A DNA stretch of 64,000 nucleotides from positions 63,894,376-63,958,375 of the forward strand of contig CM070510.1 of NCBI GenBank assembly GCA_036346375.1, given 5' to 3'. Within the stretch, counting starts at the first letter, position 1. Each line of letters begins with the position of its first letter. Under the pieces are notes generated by a model. The model was not told where the DNA came from. It searched no databases and saw only the letters and a list, made by a program, of their open reading frames with translations. The DNA comes from Guadua angustifolia. Its lineage: Eukaryota; Streptophyta; Magnoliopsida; Poales; Poaceae. This document shows, one piece after another, positions 10,868 through 23,260 of the stretch. The position numbers were made by a program, and so were the translations under genes.

Positions 10868-11262
10868 ATGAAGGATAAACTTGAAAGTTTGATGAGTAAG
10901 CTAGATGTAGAAGGCTTTTTCAGAGTCGATGATGATTCTATTGATTGGGTACTTACCTTATTGATAAATACTTTTATTGTATTTCAATACTTCATATACT
11001 GACCATGCTCTTGCTTTTGAAGGATAAGAAGGCATGTTCAGATTTAGTAGTCAAATTCACTGATTTCACTGAGCATTGCCTTGACAAATGTTATACAATC
11101 CGAGGAATAATGGTATATTTCTTCTGTTATTATTGTTCTCTTGCATTACAAGCAATCACTTGAACTCAATTCTTATACAACTAATATCAGGACATTCGAG
11201 AAATCTTACAAAGGAAGGATGTTACCTGGCATGATGCATTATTTATCTATAGATATCTTTAA
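10868..11262 (+). CDS. Three in-phase exon-like blocks in the CACTA interior, unidentified
   Basis: Block a (10868-10948, 27 codons) follows a splice-acceptor-like tttcag and ends before gtactt. Block b (11023-11112, 30 codons) is bounded by tgaag and gtatat. Block c (11191-11262, 23 codons plus stop) follows tatcag. All three are in phase 0, so splicing gives a continuous frame of about 80 residues, acidic/hydrophobic with Trp, Phe and Cys residues. A further candidate exon lies near 11545-11611. No family is recognised. It may be captured host exons or part of an unrecognised transposon gene; expression is unknown. Confidence 0.35.
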
Positions 11263-12770
11263 TGAAGTGGCCTTTTTGTATTTTGGTGCAGAGTTACACG
11301 CAAAGATATTCCACTTCCTATTATCGACCTTGATTCATGGTGAAAACACCTTCTATTTATGTATTTGATCGCTCAATGTATTTAATGATTGTAAAAGCTT
11401 TTCTAGAGGTATCCTATAGTTCCTTCTAATTCTTGTGTTTTGGTCGATACTTGAAGTCAAAGATTAACATAATTTATGCATTTTCTATTTGTTTCCATTG
11501 TTGGATTGTTTAATATTCATTATAACTCCTTGTGTTTACTTTAGCGCCTAGACTGGAGTTCTAGCTCTTCGCATCTTCATTCAAGGACTGCATTCTCCTT
11601 GCCGCCTGCGAGGTACATTTGTTCCTCAATTGTATAGAAATTGTTCCTCAATTAATGCTCTAATAGTCTAATTGTTCCTAAGATGACCTGTCCATTTGTT
11701 CCTCAATTGTTGAATTATGTGTGATAGTTGGTATCTCTACTTGAGGTAATGATGGGTACTAAATTTTAATGAAGCGCTGTAAGTTTTATATATGTGCTTT
11801 GATTCTAGGTAGTTTATGCATTATCCGACTAAGTACCAAGTTATCCGTATTGTACCCGCCTCAGATAATATCCGTATCCGTTTTCTATCCGTTCGTAAGT
11901 ATTTTACTAAGCACTATTCTGTTGTTATGTCCATTCATCCTTCCCCATAAGAAATCATGATAGGAACCAATTTTGCAAGAACATGTGGAGAAGGGTATGA
12001 AATGGGGTTTTGTTTCATTGTCCTTCATTTAGACTTATCGTAATGGATGGCTAGCTTATTTGAGGTATAGATTTTAACCTCACGGTTCAAACCACCCTTC
12101 TATGAAGAAGCTAAGTTTGCAAGGGGTGATGAATTGTGCTTATGAGTATGCAAGAGTTTATAAGCCACTGGAAGAAGTTTTTAGGCTTATGTAATTGGTA
12201 AGCTTATTTGCCTTGTATGTCAGTAAATCTTTAGGTTGGCTTATGTAATTGGTAAGCAAGCTGAATGCCCGTATGTTATTCTTGTAGTGGGAAAGAAATG
12301 TATAGATCACTTGATGATTGTTGCAAAGTGTTGTTGAATAGGTATTTAGTGATGGGCATTGGATGTATGTGATACTAAGGACAAAAGAAGAAAAATAAAA
12401 TTGCTTCTTGTACACAATACACACATTATTTTCTCGACCAGATCTAATTTTGGTGAAAACGCCACCACCACAGATGTGAACAAAGATGCAACCATATCAA
12501 TTACCTCTTTTTTGTTTGGTTTCATAATCTCATCTTGATTTGAAGTGATCCCTTTTCTTTCAATTATCTCCTATCAATGTTGTGAATTCGTGATATTGTC
12601 TTAACAATATAACTATCTGTCGGTATGCTTTTGCATTTAGATTAGACAGAAAATGCACACCTCTACCATGGATAGGGGCTACTATTTATAGTGAAACACA
12701 TGGACAAAGGTGTCTGCAAGAGCTATGTATTGTTGATAAGTGTATGTATCGACATCTTGAGTAAATATGT

Positions 12771-14236
12771 GTTGTCACTTCATGGAAATGCTCATCACTC
12801 TACCACCAGATTTTTGAACACTTGAAAAAATTATACAGTGTAGTCTTCTTAGCTCCTACAACCAAAAGGAATGATAGAAGCATGCAAGACAAGCTCCACA
12901 AATTTTCATCAAGATATCACCAGTTCTTTTTACATACTTCAGAAAATGATTTTGCGTGTCAGATTCGATGTCTATAATGCTTATGAGATTTAGAGACTTA
13001 AGTGGAAGGAGGCAAAGAAACCAAAGTCCATTAGTGCTGTGAAACTGGTTTGATTACACAGATACATGGCAATTTACAATTTAAGTTATTTCTCCTACAA
13101 GTTGACCACAACAATTAAGAGCTGGTTCTGGGATCATCATCATGATTCTCTAACATCAACACCTATTGTGGTTATTTGTGTCCTCCATTTCCCGCTATAA
13201 TTTCTAAATTTATACATAAAATGGATTGTCTTGTTCCTCCGCATGAATTAGTAAGCACACATAGGATTAACTCACCAACAAAATTATACTTGAAGGTAGT
13301 ATCACTGAATGACCCATGACTCGATTAACTCTTTCACATTTTTACTTGCATATATTCAAGATTGATAGTAAATATGCACAAAGTCACATGGGTACTTAAA
13401 GTTGCTTAAAGAACTTCAGGGAACTTGACCTACGCTCCGAATGAAAGTAAAATACTTCAGCGATCATTGAAAAATACAATGTTGTTCTACATGTTTTAAC
13501 ATTTTGTTCATTTACAATTACGCAGCATGTGAATATACTCTCGTTGTATGTTGGGGTAAAAATCTTGTCCTTGTAGGGAAGAGGAAACAAGAGTAGTGGA
13601 GATAACTTCCATGCAGCACCAAACATTGACCACTCTCAGGAGTTTGTGAGGAGTGATCTTAAAGAATGGCTTTGCTGGATGAGGTCAGTTATCTTCCCAT
13701 TTCTTGGCCAAAGCTCCTGCCTTTGCTCATGCTTAACTGTTTTTTTTTAAACGGAAAGCAGCAGGGGAAACCCTTTAACTGTTTGTTACTGTATGTATTT
13801 ACATTACCTGTGCAAATGGTCCTATGCTGCAGCATTGCCATAGAACAAAGTAAATAGACTCCATGTACATGCATGATTTCTCAACCTAATTTGCAGTTGA
13901 GTTTTATTATTCTTGCCTTACATCACATATTCTTTTGAAAGCTGAATTTTCATATAATTTATAATACTTTTATGCATAAGATATATACTGCAGTCTTCTT
14001 AGCTCTACAACAAATTGGAATCAACGAATGATGCAATCGGAAATTCGCAAATGCTCATCACTCTACCACCAGATTTTTTGAACACTTCGAAAAAATTATA
14101 CAAGGTAGTCTTCTTAGCTCCTACAACCAAAAGGGAATGATAGAAGCATGCAAGACAAGCTCCACAAATTTTCATCAAGATATCACCGCTTCTTTTTACA
14201 TACTTGAGAAAATGATTTTGCAGTCGGGCCGGATGT
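12771..14236 (+). repeat. Pair of ~190 bp direct repeats (12771-12966 and 14040-14236)
   Basis: Both copies run from aaatgctcatcactctacca through agcatgcaagacaagctcca to the attttgc/tgtctata end with few differences, about 1.27 kb apart within the CACTA element. They indicate an internal duplication or two captures of the same sequence. Confidence 0.75.
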
Positions 14237-17200
14237 CTATATGTGCCGTCACTTCATGGAACTCACATGTCCATTCTGAAACGATAACACCGCAATAAAG
14301 CATTGTTCTTCCAATTGCATGATTGCATCTACAATATTCACAATTATCCAAGAGACCAAGAACTCTTACGGTTTTTCCCGGACGTAAGCCATCTTCTCCG
14401 TTATCTCTAGTGACTTTTATTTTTCATCGTCTATCATGACATCTTGATCAATGACCAATGTTGACAAGAATCAACTTCTTCGACACAATTTCAAAGCATT
14501 AACTAGTGCTGGTTTTGCTTTGTCACTCGCACATCATGTCTTTGCCAAGTTTTTGTCCCTTTTCTCGATTTTATCACAGATTTAGGATCTTGCTTATGTG
14601 CTGATTATTCTTTTTCTTGATCATGATAGGTGCACAGCAAAGAACTTCATGGAGTAACAACCTTTTGGCAAGCAAGGAGTGTCACAAGTTTTTGGAGGGA
14701 CACCTTTTGTGCAATATGAAAATAGTGATATGTGTATGGTTTGAACTATTAACTAGTAGAGAGAAGGATATACATCCCTCTCATTGGGTCATGTATCTTG
14801 CTAATTACTAGGTCGAAACTCGATTTATAACATCACTATTTGTGCAGAAGAAAGTAGTCTGTTTATGGTTAGAAATGTTAACTAGTAGCTAGAGAAACAT
14901 ACATCCTCTCTTTTGTGCAGCAAGACTTAGCTCATTTTGGACGGACATGTATGCAACTTTAACTTATTTACATGTTGAAGTGACTATTTGAACTGTGATT
15001 GTGTATGTATATGGTTATATATATGAGTGGCACCATTTGCATGTAAAATGTGTATGTCAATTCAATGGTGGATAATGTGGAATTGGTTGTGTATATATTG
15101 CATATTTAATTTGTATGTTATGTGTGCTAGCACCTTTGCCGACACAAAACATGTGTAGAAAACTAGTTTTGGTCTATGAGGGGAAAGTAATTAGCCAACA
15201 CGTAAAGTGTCGGCAATTCATATTAATCGTCAAAAAACATTAATCGTCGGCAAAGATTGAAACGTTTAAAACTTAGATCTTTGCCGACACTTTATCTGCT
15301 CGGCAAAATTTTATCTGTCGGCAAAGCCTAAGCCGATCGCTTCTACCGCCATCGTTTATGTCTTGTCGGCTAAACCTTTGCTAACAGTTTTTGTGTCGGG
15401 AAGGTGTCTTTTGCCGACTGCACCATGTGTTGGCAAAAGTGTGCCATGGTGTAGTGGCGTGACTAGTCGCAGCACCCGTGGAATCCTCGGTGAACTTGGT
15501 TCACCATGAGCCGAGTCTATGACTCGTGGTCCCCACTTGTTAGCTGCAGGCGTTTTTCTATTTTTCTTGTTTATTCCGAAAGCGCAAAATCCAACCAATC
15601 GCATGCCGACACGTGTCACCCCTAGCAATTTTCTGATTTTCTCTCCCGAGGAACTTCCGAGAGCCCGTTCTCCTCCGTTCGAACTCCGATTCGAGCGATT
15701 CAAATTTCTAAATTCATCTAAAATCATGCTCTATCTGCCAATACCCTTATTTTGATTTTTGGATTTTATTTGAATTTATTTTATTTATTTTATCCTCATT
15801 TTACGTGTAGACGACGCAATTGAAGCGCAAGCGGAGCATCCGGCGGAGGTAGCACCAGCGGGAGGAGTGGAAGGCAAGTCTTCCTTGAACATATTGATCC
15901 TAATTTTATGAAAATTATATTTTGTTTTAAGCTATGCATGCTTGTCATTTTGCGTAAAGTACTTTAAATGAAATTTTAAATGCTTAGCTAAATGCCAATT
16001 TTGTTATGCCCTCATTGATATTAATTGTGACAACCTTGACACCTTAGGAAAATATTAAGTACTGTAATTGATGATAATTAATAATTTGGTATGGGACGGT
16101 AGAATGACTTAGTCTTTCTTAAATACTTCGGTACCTTACCATTAGGGAAATTCTTTCAATCATTGTTCAAAAGTAATTGTGAAATTATGGTAATTGGTAT
16201 TGCTGGTATTATTAAAGTGAAATAAAATGAAAATGGTTTAGACCGGGGCGGATGGTTGCTTGGTGGGTGCGGGATGCACGAAATCTGGTTTAGTGTTTGT
16301 TCCGCCCCAGTTAATTAAGGACCGAAGCGTGTGTTACCTTGGACCGAGCTTTACCATACAACCACAAGTCTATATGGGTACGACCTGGCTAAGTAATTTG
16401 TGTGTATCGTTATTAGCTTCGCCATTAGGTTGAATGTGGGTGTCGGGTAGACACTTGCAAGGCGCAAGAGGGGGCTTCTGTACTGGGCGGATTTAGCCCT
16501 AACAGCGGTGAAACCTTAGCGGACGAAGTTGGTAACGGTGTCGTACATTGTAAAGGCCTTGTCATGATCTCTCTGCCGACACACCAAAGGAAGTGTGTTA
16601 ATAGCTTGGTATTAAGGGAAGATCATGTCTTGTGGGTAAAATATACAATCTCTGCAGAGTTAAAACTACTTGAGTAGCCGTGCCCACAATCATGGGCAGG
16701 CGAAGTACGCTAGCACATTGTAGATTTTATAGTTTTGGTTTTAAATGAAAAATGATGGTTTTGGAAAAACCGTGAGTGGTTGGAACTCGCGAGTTTTGGT
16801 TTGGCGGTTGGAGCCAATTGGGTGGTTGGAACCTATGAAATTGTTATACATCAAATTCAAATACTATTTGTTTACATTTTGGTCAAATACTGCTTTATGA
16901 AATTACTATTGTTATTTCAAGTTAAATTTCGCTTTATGCAAATGAACTATATTATGCCTTCCATTGTTAGCCTTGCATATAGTTATCATGCATTAAGTTT
17001 CCAAAACTTATGAGTACGTGTGTACTCACCCTTGCAACATCAAATTTTTCCCGAGGAGTACCTCAAACCAAGGTGATTATGATTTCTTTGCGTGTGGATT
17101 CGATGAAGGCGACCCGGACTTCTAGGGCGCGCTCCCTAGTCGATTGTCTGTGGGCATATGGATTGGCTCTTTTTGTTGCTACTGTTTAATTTCCGCTGCT

Positions 17201-17401
17201 ACTTACCAACTTAAGCCATAAGGCTTGTTACTTGTAATAATGTGTTTACAATGCTTTTTCCTTTTTGCTTATTTACTGTTGTTTACTTTGTGAAATGTCT
17301 ATATTATCATCACTGTGTTCGCTGAGTGTGCTAGCTGATCCTGGACTAGCACGGTTATACTCAGAGGGGTCGGATTTGGAAATCCGGGTCCCGACAGAAC
17401 C

Positions 17402-18306
17402 TATATAAAATGGTATTTTCCTGTGTAAACTCGAGTGTCATGTTCCTTATATTACTTCGTAAGATGATGGTAATTCACTTATAGATGTGCAGAGTTAATA
17501 AAATATTGTTGAATAGGAAAAAGTAAAGGTGTGTAATAGCAAAAAATAATACAAGTTATTCACATTAGAGATAACATCTTAAATAAGTTAGAGGAACTAC
17601 ACAATAATTAAGAAAAAAGTGTTGAATTGGGAATTTTAGATCATACACATAGGAATTGGGGACGTACTTATGTCATGGTTTCGAATTTCACCGAAATTCG
17701 ATGAAATTTGGTTCTTTCGATGGGTCCTAAAATACACTTATTTCAGTTACATTTTGGTGGGTCTATTTGATGTTTTTTTTTCAAAAAATCAAATTTTTGT
17801 TCAACCATTTTCTCCCAAAATTACACTGAAATTTCTGAAACAACCCAATTCGGTGATTTTGCTGCTCCATTTTTTTAATGCATACCCTGCCTTGCCGCCT
17901 GGCTTGGCCGCCAACGCATGCTCAGTCAGGAGTGGACCCTGCTCCCAAGCGGCCTAGCCAATACTCTCTCGGCTCTTGTATTCTAGGGTATTTCGCAGAA
18001 AAGTCTTTTGAGTGTTTGAGCGAACACCTAGCTGGATCCGCCAACGGGCACAAAGCGGCTACTCAGTTCAAGTTCAGGCACTGCTTACAACGAAGCATTC
18101 TCGCATGAATTCTGGAAAAAAAAAAAAACTAGTTTGTTTCTACAATATGTTCTGAATGATGCCTGGAATTAAACTGCAGCCGTACTTAAAACTTTCTTCA
18201 CTAACAACCCCACTAGTGCCAAAGCAAAGGGGGGCAAAAAAAAAAAGGGACGCAAGGATGCTCTCAAGTCCCAACTCCCGAGTACTCCATGATCGAATCG
18301 AGGGCC
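17402..18306. other. No gene; MITE remnants
   Basis: The first 40 bp continue the older element interrupted by the solo LTR. A stretch with caccgaaattcgatgaaattt (17680-17870) resembles the repeat remnant at 34.15-34.45 kb. Nothing coding is supported. Confidence 0.35.
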
Positions 18307-18314
18307 CGCGGTAC

Positions 18315-18949
18315 TAGGAATGGCAATCGGGTGCGACGGGTACGGGTAGTACTCGCCCATACCTATACCCGCGAACCAAAATCTTCCCCACGGGTATACC
18401 CGCGAAGGGTCGCGGGTGAAAAATCTCGCCCATACCCGTCGCCCACGGATACCCGATACCCGCGGGTATACCCGTTTACCCGCCACCATCAACAATCTTT
18501 TCAACCAAATGACACTAGGAGCTAATGAGCTATGGTACTAATACAATCTTTTTGATGAAGTTATGGGTATTAGCCATATTCTATGGATTAAAGAATGATT
18601 ATCAATGATTCAAAATTTCAAATGTACATGAGAATAAGAATTAAAATAATATATCTGAGACAAATAATACACGGATGCTCAAGTTCAACAATTATCTGAA
18701 ATGAGTTACCACAAAATGGGGATCAAGGGGCTAACGGGTATCTATTCTAGTCCAGATATCAATAGGTTATGGCGGTAATCGGTGGAACGGCACGGTGAAG
18801 CTCCTCCATACCCATACCCGCTACTCCGCCGGGTAGAGTTTGGCTTCATAAACATACCCGTGGGTAATTAATAAAAGAGGAACATACTCACCTCTATTAG
18901 AGTTTTTACCCGCGGATACACGATTAATCGGGTAAGATTGCCATCCCTA
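18315..18949. mobile_element. Non-autonomous hAT element (TAGGAATGGCAATC ends)
   Basis: The left end TAGGAATGGCAATC is the inverse of the right end GATTGCCATCCCTA. The 8-bp duplication is CGCGGTAC (18307-18314) and CACGGTAC (18950-18957), 7 of 8 matching. The subterminal regions are packed with GGGTA and TACCCG motifs in both orientations, as in hAT elements where the transposase binds subterminal repeats. No coding sequence is present. Confidence 0.85.
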
Positions 18950-19198
18950 CACGGTACACACAAACACATGTGCACAACCGCATAAAATAATCCCTGAAAG
19001 ACCAAGGACGTATATCCGATGCATCCTCCAGCCTCGCATCGCATCCGCAGTCGCGCACCACGGAGTAGAGTAGTAATAGTGCGATCGATCACCAATCCAT
19101 GCATGTGCAAGAACAGTCAGTCGATCTTATTACCTCCTGACAAGCCTCTTGATCTTTTATTATCTCCATCGATCAGTGTATCTCCGGTTAAATTATAA

Positions 19199-19428
19199 CC
19201 CTCGTCTAAATTTATAAGATATATTTTTTTCTTAATATATAGATAAAAGTATTAAAAATAACTAGATTGCTTCTAATTATTACTACGAAGCACTATATTT
19301 AACACATGCATATAAAGAATGTAAAGTACAATTAAATATTTATTAAGGTATAAAGGAACATCATACTAATTTTATATTATAAGACAAAACCATTAAAAAA
19401 AAGTCAGAACGAAATTGGATGGAAGGAG
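19199..19428. mobile_element. Stowaway-like MITE (eroded)
   Basis: The left side reads ctcgtctaaatttataaga and the right side ggatggaaggag followed by TA, matching the Stowaway copy at 59945-60206 in order and spacing, including aataactagatt and aaggaacatcatactaatttt. The left terminus is damaged. Confidence 0.65.
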
Positions 19429-19430
19429 TA

Positions 19431-19994
19431 GTACTCTACGTGCTTGAAAAATTACCGAGTATTAACATGGTTTCAAATGTCTCGCTGCCAGTTGGGCTTC
19501 AGAATAATTGGCTAATCGAGTATGTGAGCAGTGAGCACATGGACATCCGATTCATAAAACATGGAACAGCGCAGACGGAAGTCGCGGAACAGAAATGAAA
19601 AAGGAGAAGTCTCGGCGTTGGCATGCATCATTGGCAGTGGCCTTCTTTGCTGCTGCTCCTACTAATGGATTTGTTTATATAATAGTACTCCTAATGGGTT
19701 TGTTTAAGCCAATCATTAACGACAGCGCCAGGTGGAAACCAGTGCATAATCACCGGGCTGTTATCTGGACGGCCGGTCGCGGATGTCGCCAGCCGAGACG
19801 ATTAATCTTTTTTGGAAATAATAATAGTAATCTTTACTGATATATACCAGCAACTTGGTGGCCGTCGTCTGTCCTGCTCTACTCTCTAAGAAAAGCAACT
19901 CACCGATATAAGGGCTATAGACCATGACATACTCCTCATCTCTCAATAAAAAAAGGAAACCGACCACATTTCTCTCTTTCCACTCACACCCACT
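19431..19994. other. No recognisable gene
   Basis: Only short frames without motifs are present. Nothing supported. Confidence 0.3.
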
Positions 19995-20002
19995 CCCTCT
20001 GG

Positions 20003-20924
20003 CAGTGGCGGAGCCAGGATCTCGTCAAGCCCGGGCTAAAATATGATGCACTAAACTATGTACAAACAGCGAAAACCAAGCACACCAAAAAATTAAACAA
20101 AGTGAAACACAAATACATAATTGGTACGTAAATTTAACCATATAATCCACTATAACATAAAACATAATAAAACATCGAATTGGAGGGTGTGATGTTTACC
20201 TAAATAATAAAGATTAGATCCATACTACCATCTAGTTTATTCATCATCAATTGCACACTAACGTGAACCTGAAAAATTACCACATAAAGTCAATGAGAGC
20301 ATAATATATAACAAATCATGTGAATTTTGTAATTATAAGATTTTAGCTTACCACTAGCACGAGATTGTCGAGATAGATCAAACTTCCGTGACCACATCCC
20401 TTGAAAATGCTATAAAATCTTTTCTTCATCAATGCTTTCAAACATACCTCGCTCAACATAGCAAATCATTCTATGATTCATCCATTCATTATTCATCTTG
20501 TTTCACAGCTCAGTTTTAATAATATTCATAACTGAGAAGGCCCTCTCTACTGTTACTGTTGCAACTAGCAAAAAATCTAGATGCCTCATGATTGGATATA
20601 TTATACGGTATACATACACAAACTAGAAACTCCACACCCCTAAATCCGCCCCTGATTATGCTGCACCTCCTCTTCTTCTCAAGATAGAGCTTGGCCAGAG
20701 CAGATGCTCGTGGTCGGCATGGTCTCTTCACGTGATGCCTCCGACAGAAACTAGCAAAGATTACGGGACATTAAACTGACAGTTATTTACTACTGAGATT
20801 GACAACCAAGTGTGCACATGGATTACACTTGATCAATTGCGAAGTTAGAATTAACGTTGGAAGAATTAGAAACTCCACGCCCAGGGCTGGAGCCCACCCA
20901 GCCCTGGGTCTACATCCGCCCCTG
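20003..20924. mobile_element. hAT element (CAGTGGCGGAGCCAG family) with transposase remnant
   Basis: The left end is CAGTGGCGGAGCCAGGATC; the right end is CATCCGCCCCTG. A perfect 8-bp duplication CCCTCTGG flanks it (19995-20002, 20925-20932). A second internal copy of the right-end motif (aaatccgcccctg, ending about 20654) preceded by the same agaaactccac context shows that the right end was duplicated. The minus strand retains part of the transposase C-terminus. Confidence 0.85.
20349..20568 (-). pseudogene. hAT transposase C-terminal dimerisation domain, remnant
   Basis: Read on the minus strand from about 20568, the sequence encodes the hAT C-terminal signature ATVTVERAFSVMNIIKTEL, then a segment like MNHRMICYVER...FESIDEEKIL and HFQGMW, with two in-frame stops. 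This is the conserved dimerisation region of plant zinc-finger-MYM-like hAT transposases. The catalytic part is absent, so it is a fragment of the element's former transposase. Confidence 0.7.
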
Positions 20925-20932
20925 CCCTCTGG

Positions 20933-23252
20933 CTAGACCATTCCCTACTTCTCCCTAACTGTGACAGGCCAAGAGTGCAATTTTATTTTTGAAAATACAT
21001 AGCGTTATTTTATTATTTAGCTCAAAAATGTGTTTCCACGGTAATGCACGGGTATTTGACTAATAATAATAATAGTAATTGGAAAATGAAAGTAGTAACG
21101 TCCTATGCAGACAGAATCTTGCCGCCCTCCTGGATACTTTTGTCGACAAGGCGAAAAGCAATGTGAAAGATCAGAAAGACAAGGAACAAAGGCTGGAAAC
21201 CAAGATGCATGTGTGGATCGAATGAAGGAAATCGTGTAGATTCGATCGACCTATGAGGTGCTTGCCATTGGAATAATGTGAGATTTGCAAGGTGCTTTCA
21301 AGCTTTCTCCCATGAAGAGAACTTAGAGAAGGCCAAGTGGCCAACTAACGAATGAGTGGTATCGGATGAATCGTAAAAGAAAGAAATGTAATTACGACTT
21401 AGTTACGGGTTCCCATAATTTTTTTGTGAAGGCACTAGTGCCTGATAAGAACTATAACTTCTACGAACTTTTAAGGCATGATTGTGAAGAAATGAATCGT
21501 AAAGAGACCGTAAAGGAACGCTTAAGAAGCATCTTTTACGAAAAGAAGAAAAATAAAGTTGAAGCCAACTAGAACAGTGACCCAAAGGCTCCGGGCTTGT
21601 ATTCAGGTTCCCCACAACTTACACCCATTTGTGTGAGGCCCAAACAAGCCCAAATGTTCAGAGACAATGTCGGACAGCCTTTAGGGAGAAAGGCTTGGGC
21701 TTGTGTCAACGATCGTGAGAAGGGAAACATTGTAAGGTTTCTGACGTGATGCACAGGAATGAATCCTGATGTAGGCAAGTGCTAAAGGAAAGCAGGCATG
21801 GGTTCGTTTAGTTGACTCTGCAGATCTGACTCCACTTTTGTAGGCAGGCTGACATTAACCGGTAACGGTTTGTTTAAAACACAGAAATTTCATGACAAAA
21901 TCATAGAAAGCCTTTCATTTCCCGTTGAGGATTGAAAATTTTTGCAGTGTTCCAAAGGTGGGCTAAGTTACATGAGTTGAAGAGTTTCACCATCACAATT
22001 CACAAGTACATGTAAAGGGAGGCGTTTCTATGCATTATTATTTGAAAGTTTTACCAATATTAAAACATAAATAAATAATAAATGGTAATTGCTTATCCTC
22101 TTATTTGCTTCAAGATTTGTACAATTCTTATTGCGAAGATAATAGATAGAATCACTTCTCACGAAGGGAGATCGACCGTCGCACAGCCGGAACTTAGAGA
22201 CAACCAAGTACTACTCCGTTGGTTTTATTGTCAAACCAACCTCATTAGCTCTCCTCCCCTGCATTTGTCTCAAGGATCAGCTAACCAACCAAACGCGACC
22301 AGTCACTCAGGAGTAGACACTTTTTCTTCTGTTAGGAGCAACTAAATGGACAAGCTAGCACATGCCCTATTTTACATCGAAATCTATATCCTTGTCGATC
22401 ACAAATTGCACATCTTGTTCATGGTTGTTCTCTCACAGTTGGATGCTTGTTGACTCTAGAATTATACAAAGCTGCAAAGTAGCTGGGATACAATGTAGAA
22501 CTTGCATGACTTCAGGTTCAGCTGTTCAGGCATGCAATGGACCACAGCGACCCTGATGTTTACGAGCCAAAGAAAAAGGAGCTACCTGTGTAGCACATAA
22601 TTAAGCATGCAGCCGTACTCTGCAGCCTCTCTCTCTTTTTTTAATCCCGTCTGCCATGACTTCAGAAAAGGAAAACAAGTCAGATCGACATTTTCGCAGT
22701 AGCTCTCTTTTGCTCAGCACGATTTGTTTTGTTCATCCCAAATGAAGTCCAATTCAGCATGAAAGCCTGCAAGAAGCAGCGGGGAGTTGCCATGTTCCTG
22801 TCTCTGATACCAGTGACTGACTACCAAAACGCTTGCTTGCGACTTGTCTTGTGCATCATACACCGGTATACGACCTTCCGGCCTCACGATCGTGTAGATG
22901 AAAATACGTTTTTCTTTTCCTATTTGATGTTCATTCATGTAGAAAAAAGAGCTGTCTATGCATTGATTCGTCATTTCCTTATCACAGTATTTTGGAGTAA
23001 GAGCATTCGAACGCGAAATTTAAAATCTTTGAAACAGATAGATGTAGAGCTGAAAACATACGGCTCTTCAGTTTTGGGCTAGCTAGTGTTCAAAGACATG
23101 CCGATTGTGTGACTATGTGAGAGGCTGTTTTTCTCCAGTTGAGAGGTGTTTGTCAAGACCGGTGGTTTGGATGGCAATACCCAGGACCAGGACGTCCAAA
23201 TCGCATGAACTGATACGACAGGATTCTATAGTAGTCTGTTGGTACGTTTATA
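20933..23252. other. No recognisable gene in 2.3 kb
   Basis: Short frames such as 21366-21572 (+, basic, 68 codons) and 22729-23082 (+) lack recognisable motifs and splice context. They may be decayed repeats. Nothing is supported as a gene. Confidence 0.35.
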
Positions 23253-23260
23253 CATCACCG

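Larger units (their letters stand above)
9128..15456. mobile_element. CACTA element (6.3 kb, no transposase) carrying exon-like and GC-rich segments
   Basis: The termini are perfect inverted repeats over about 23 bp starting CACTACACCATGGCACAC, with the 3-bp duplication GCG on each side (9125-9127, 15457-15459). Subterminal TGTCGGCAAA-like motifs occur in numbers at 9160-9370 and 15130-15430. No TNP2 or second-ORF similarity was found, so it is non-autonomous. The interior holds a proline-coding GC-rich block (9380-9960), exon-like segments (10868-11262) and a ~190 bp direct repeat. The layout fits a Pack-CACTA that captured host DNA, though the source gene was not identified. Confidence 0.85.
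7649..17396 (+). mobile_element. Solo LTR (Ty3/gypsy-type, ~3.4 kb) split by a CACTA element
   Basis: The LTR starts TGTAACATTTCAAT and ends GGGTCCCGACA. The 5-bp duplication GAACC is exact on both sides (7644-7648, 17397-17401). Removing the CACTA insertion (9128-15456 plus 3 bp) leaves 3416 bp. No primer-binding site, gag-pol or second LTR is present, so it is a solo LTR from intra-element recombination. A TATA-like TATTTAAG is at 8361-8368, followed by a GC-rich leader. The length and the TGTAAC start recall Tekay/Del-type gypsy LTRs, but this family assignment is inferred. Confidence 0.8.
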
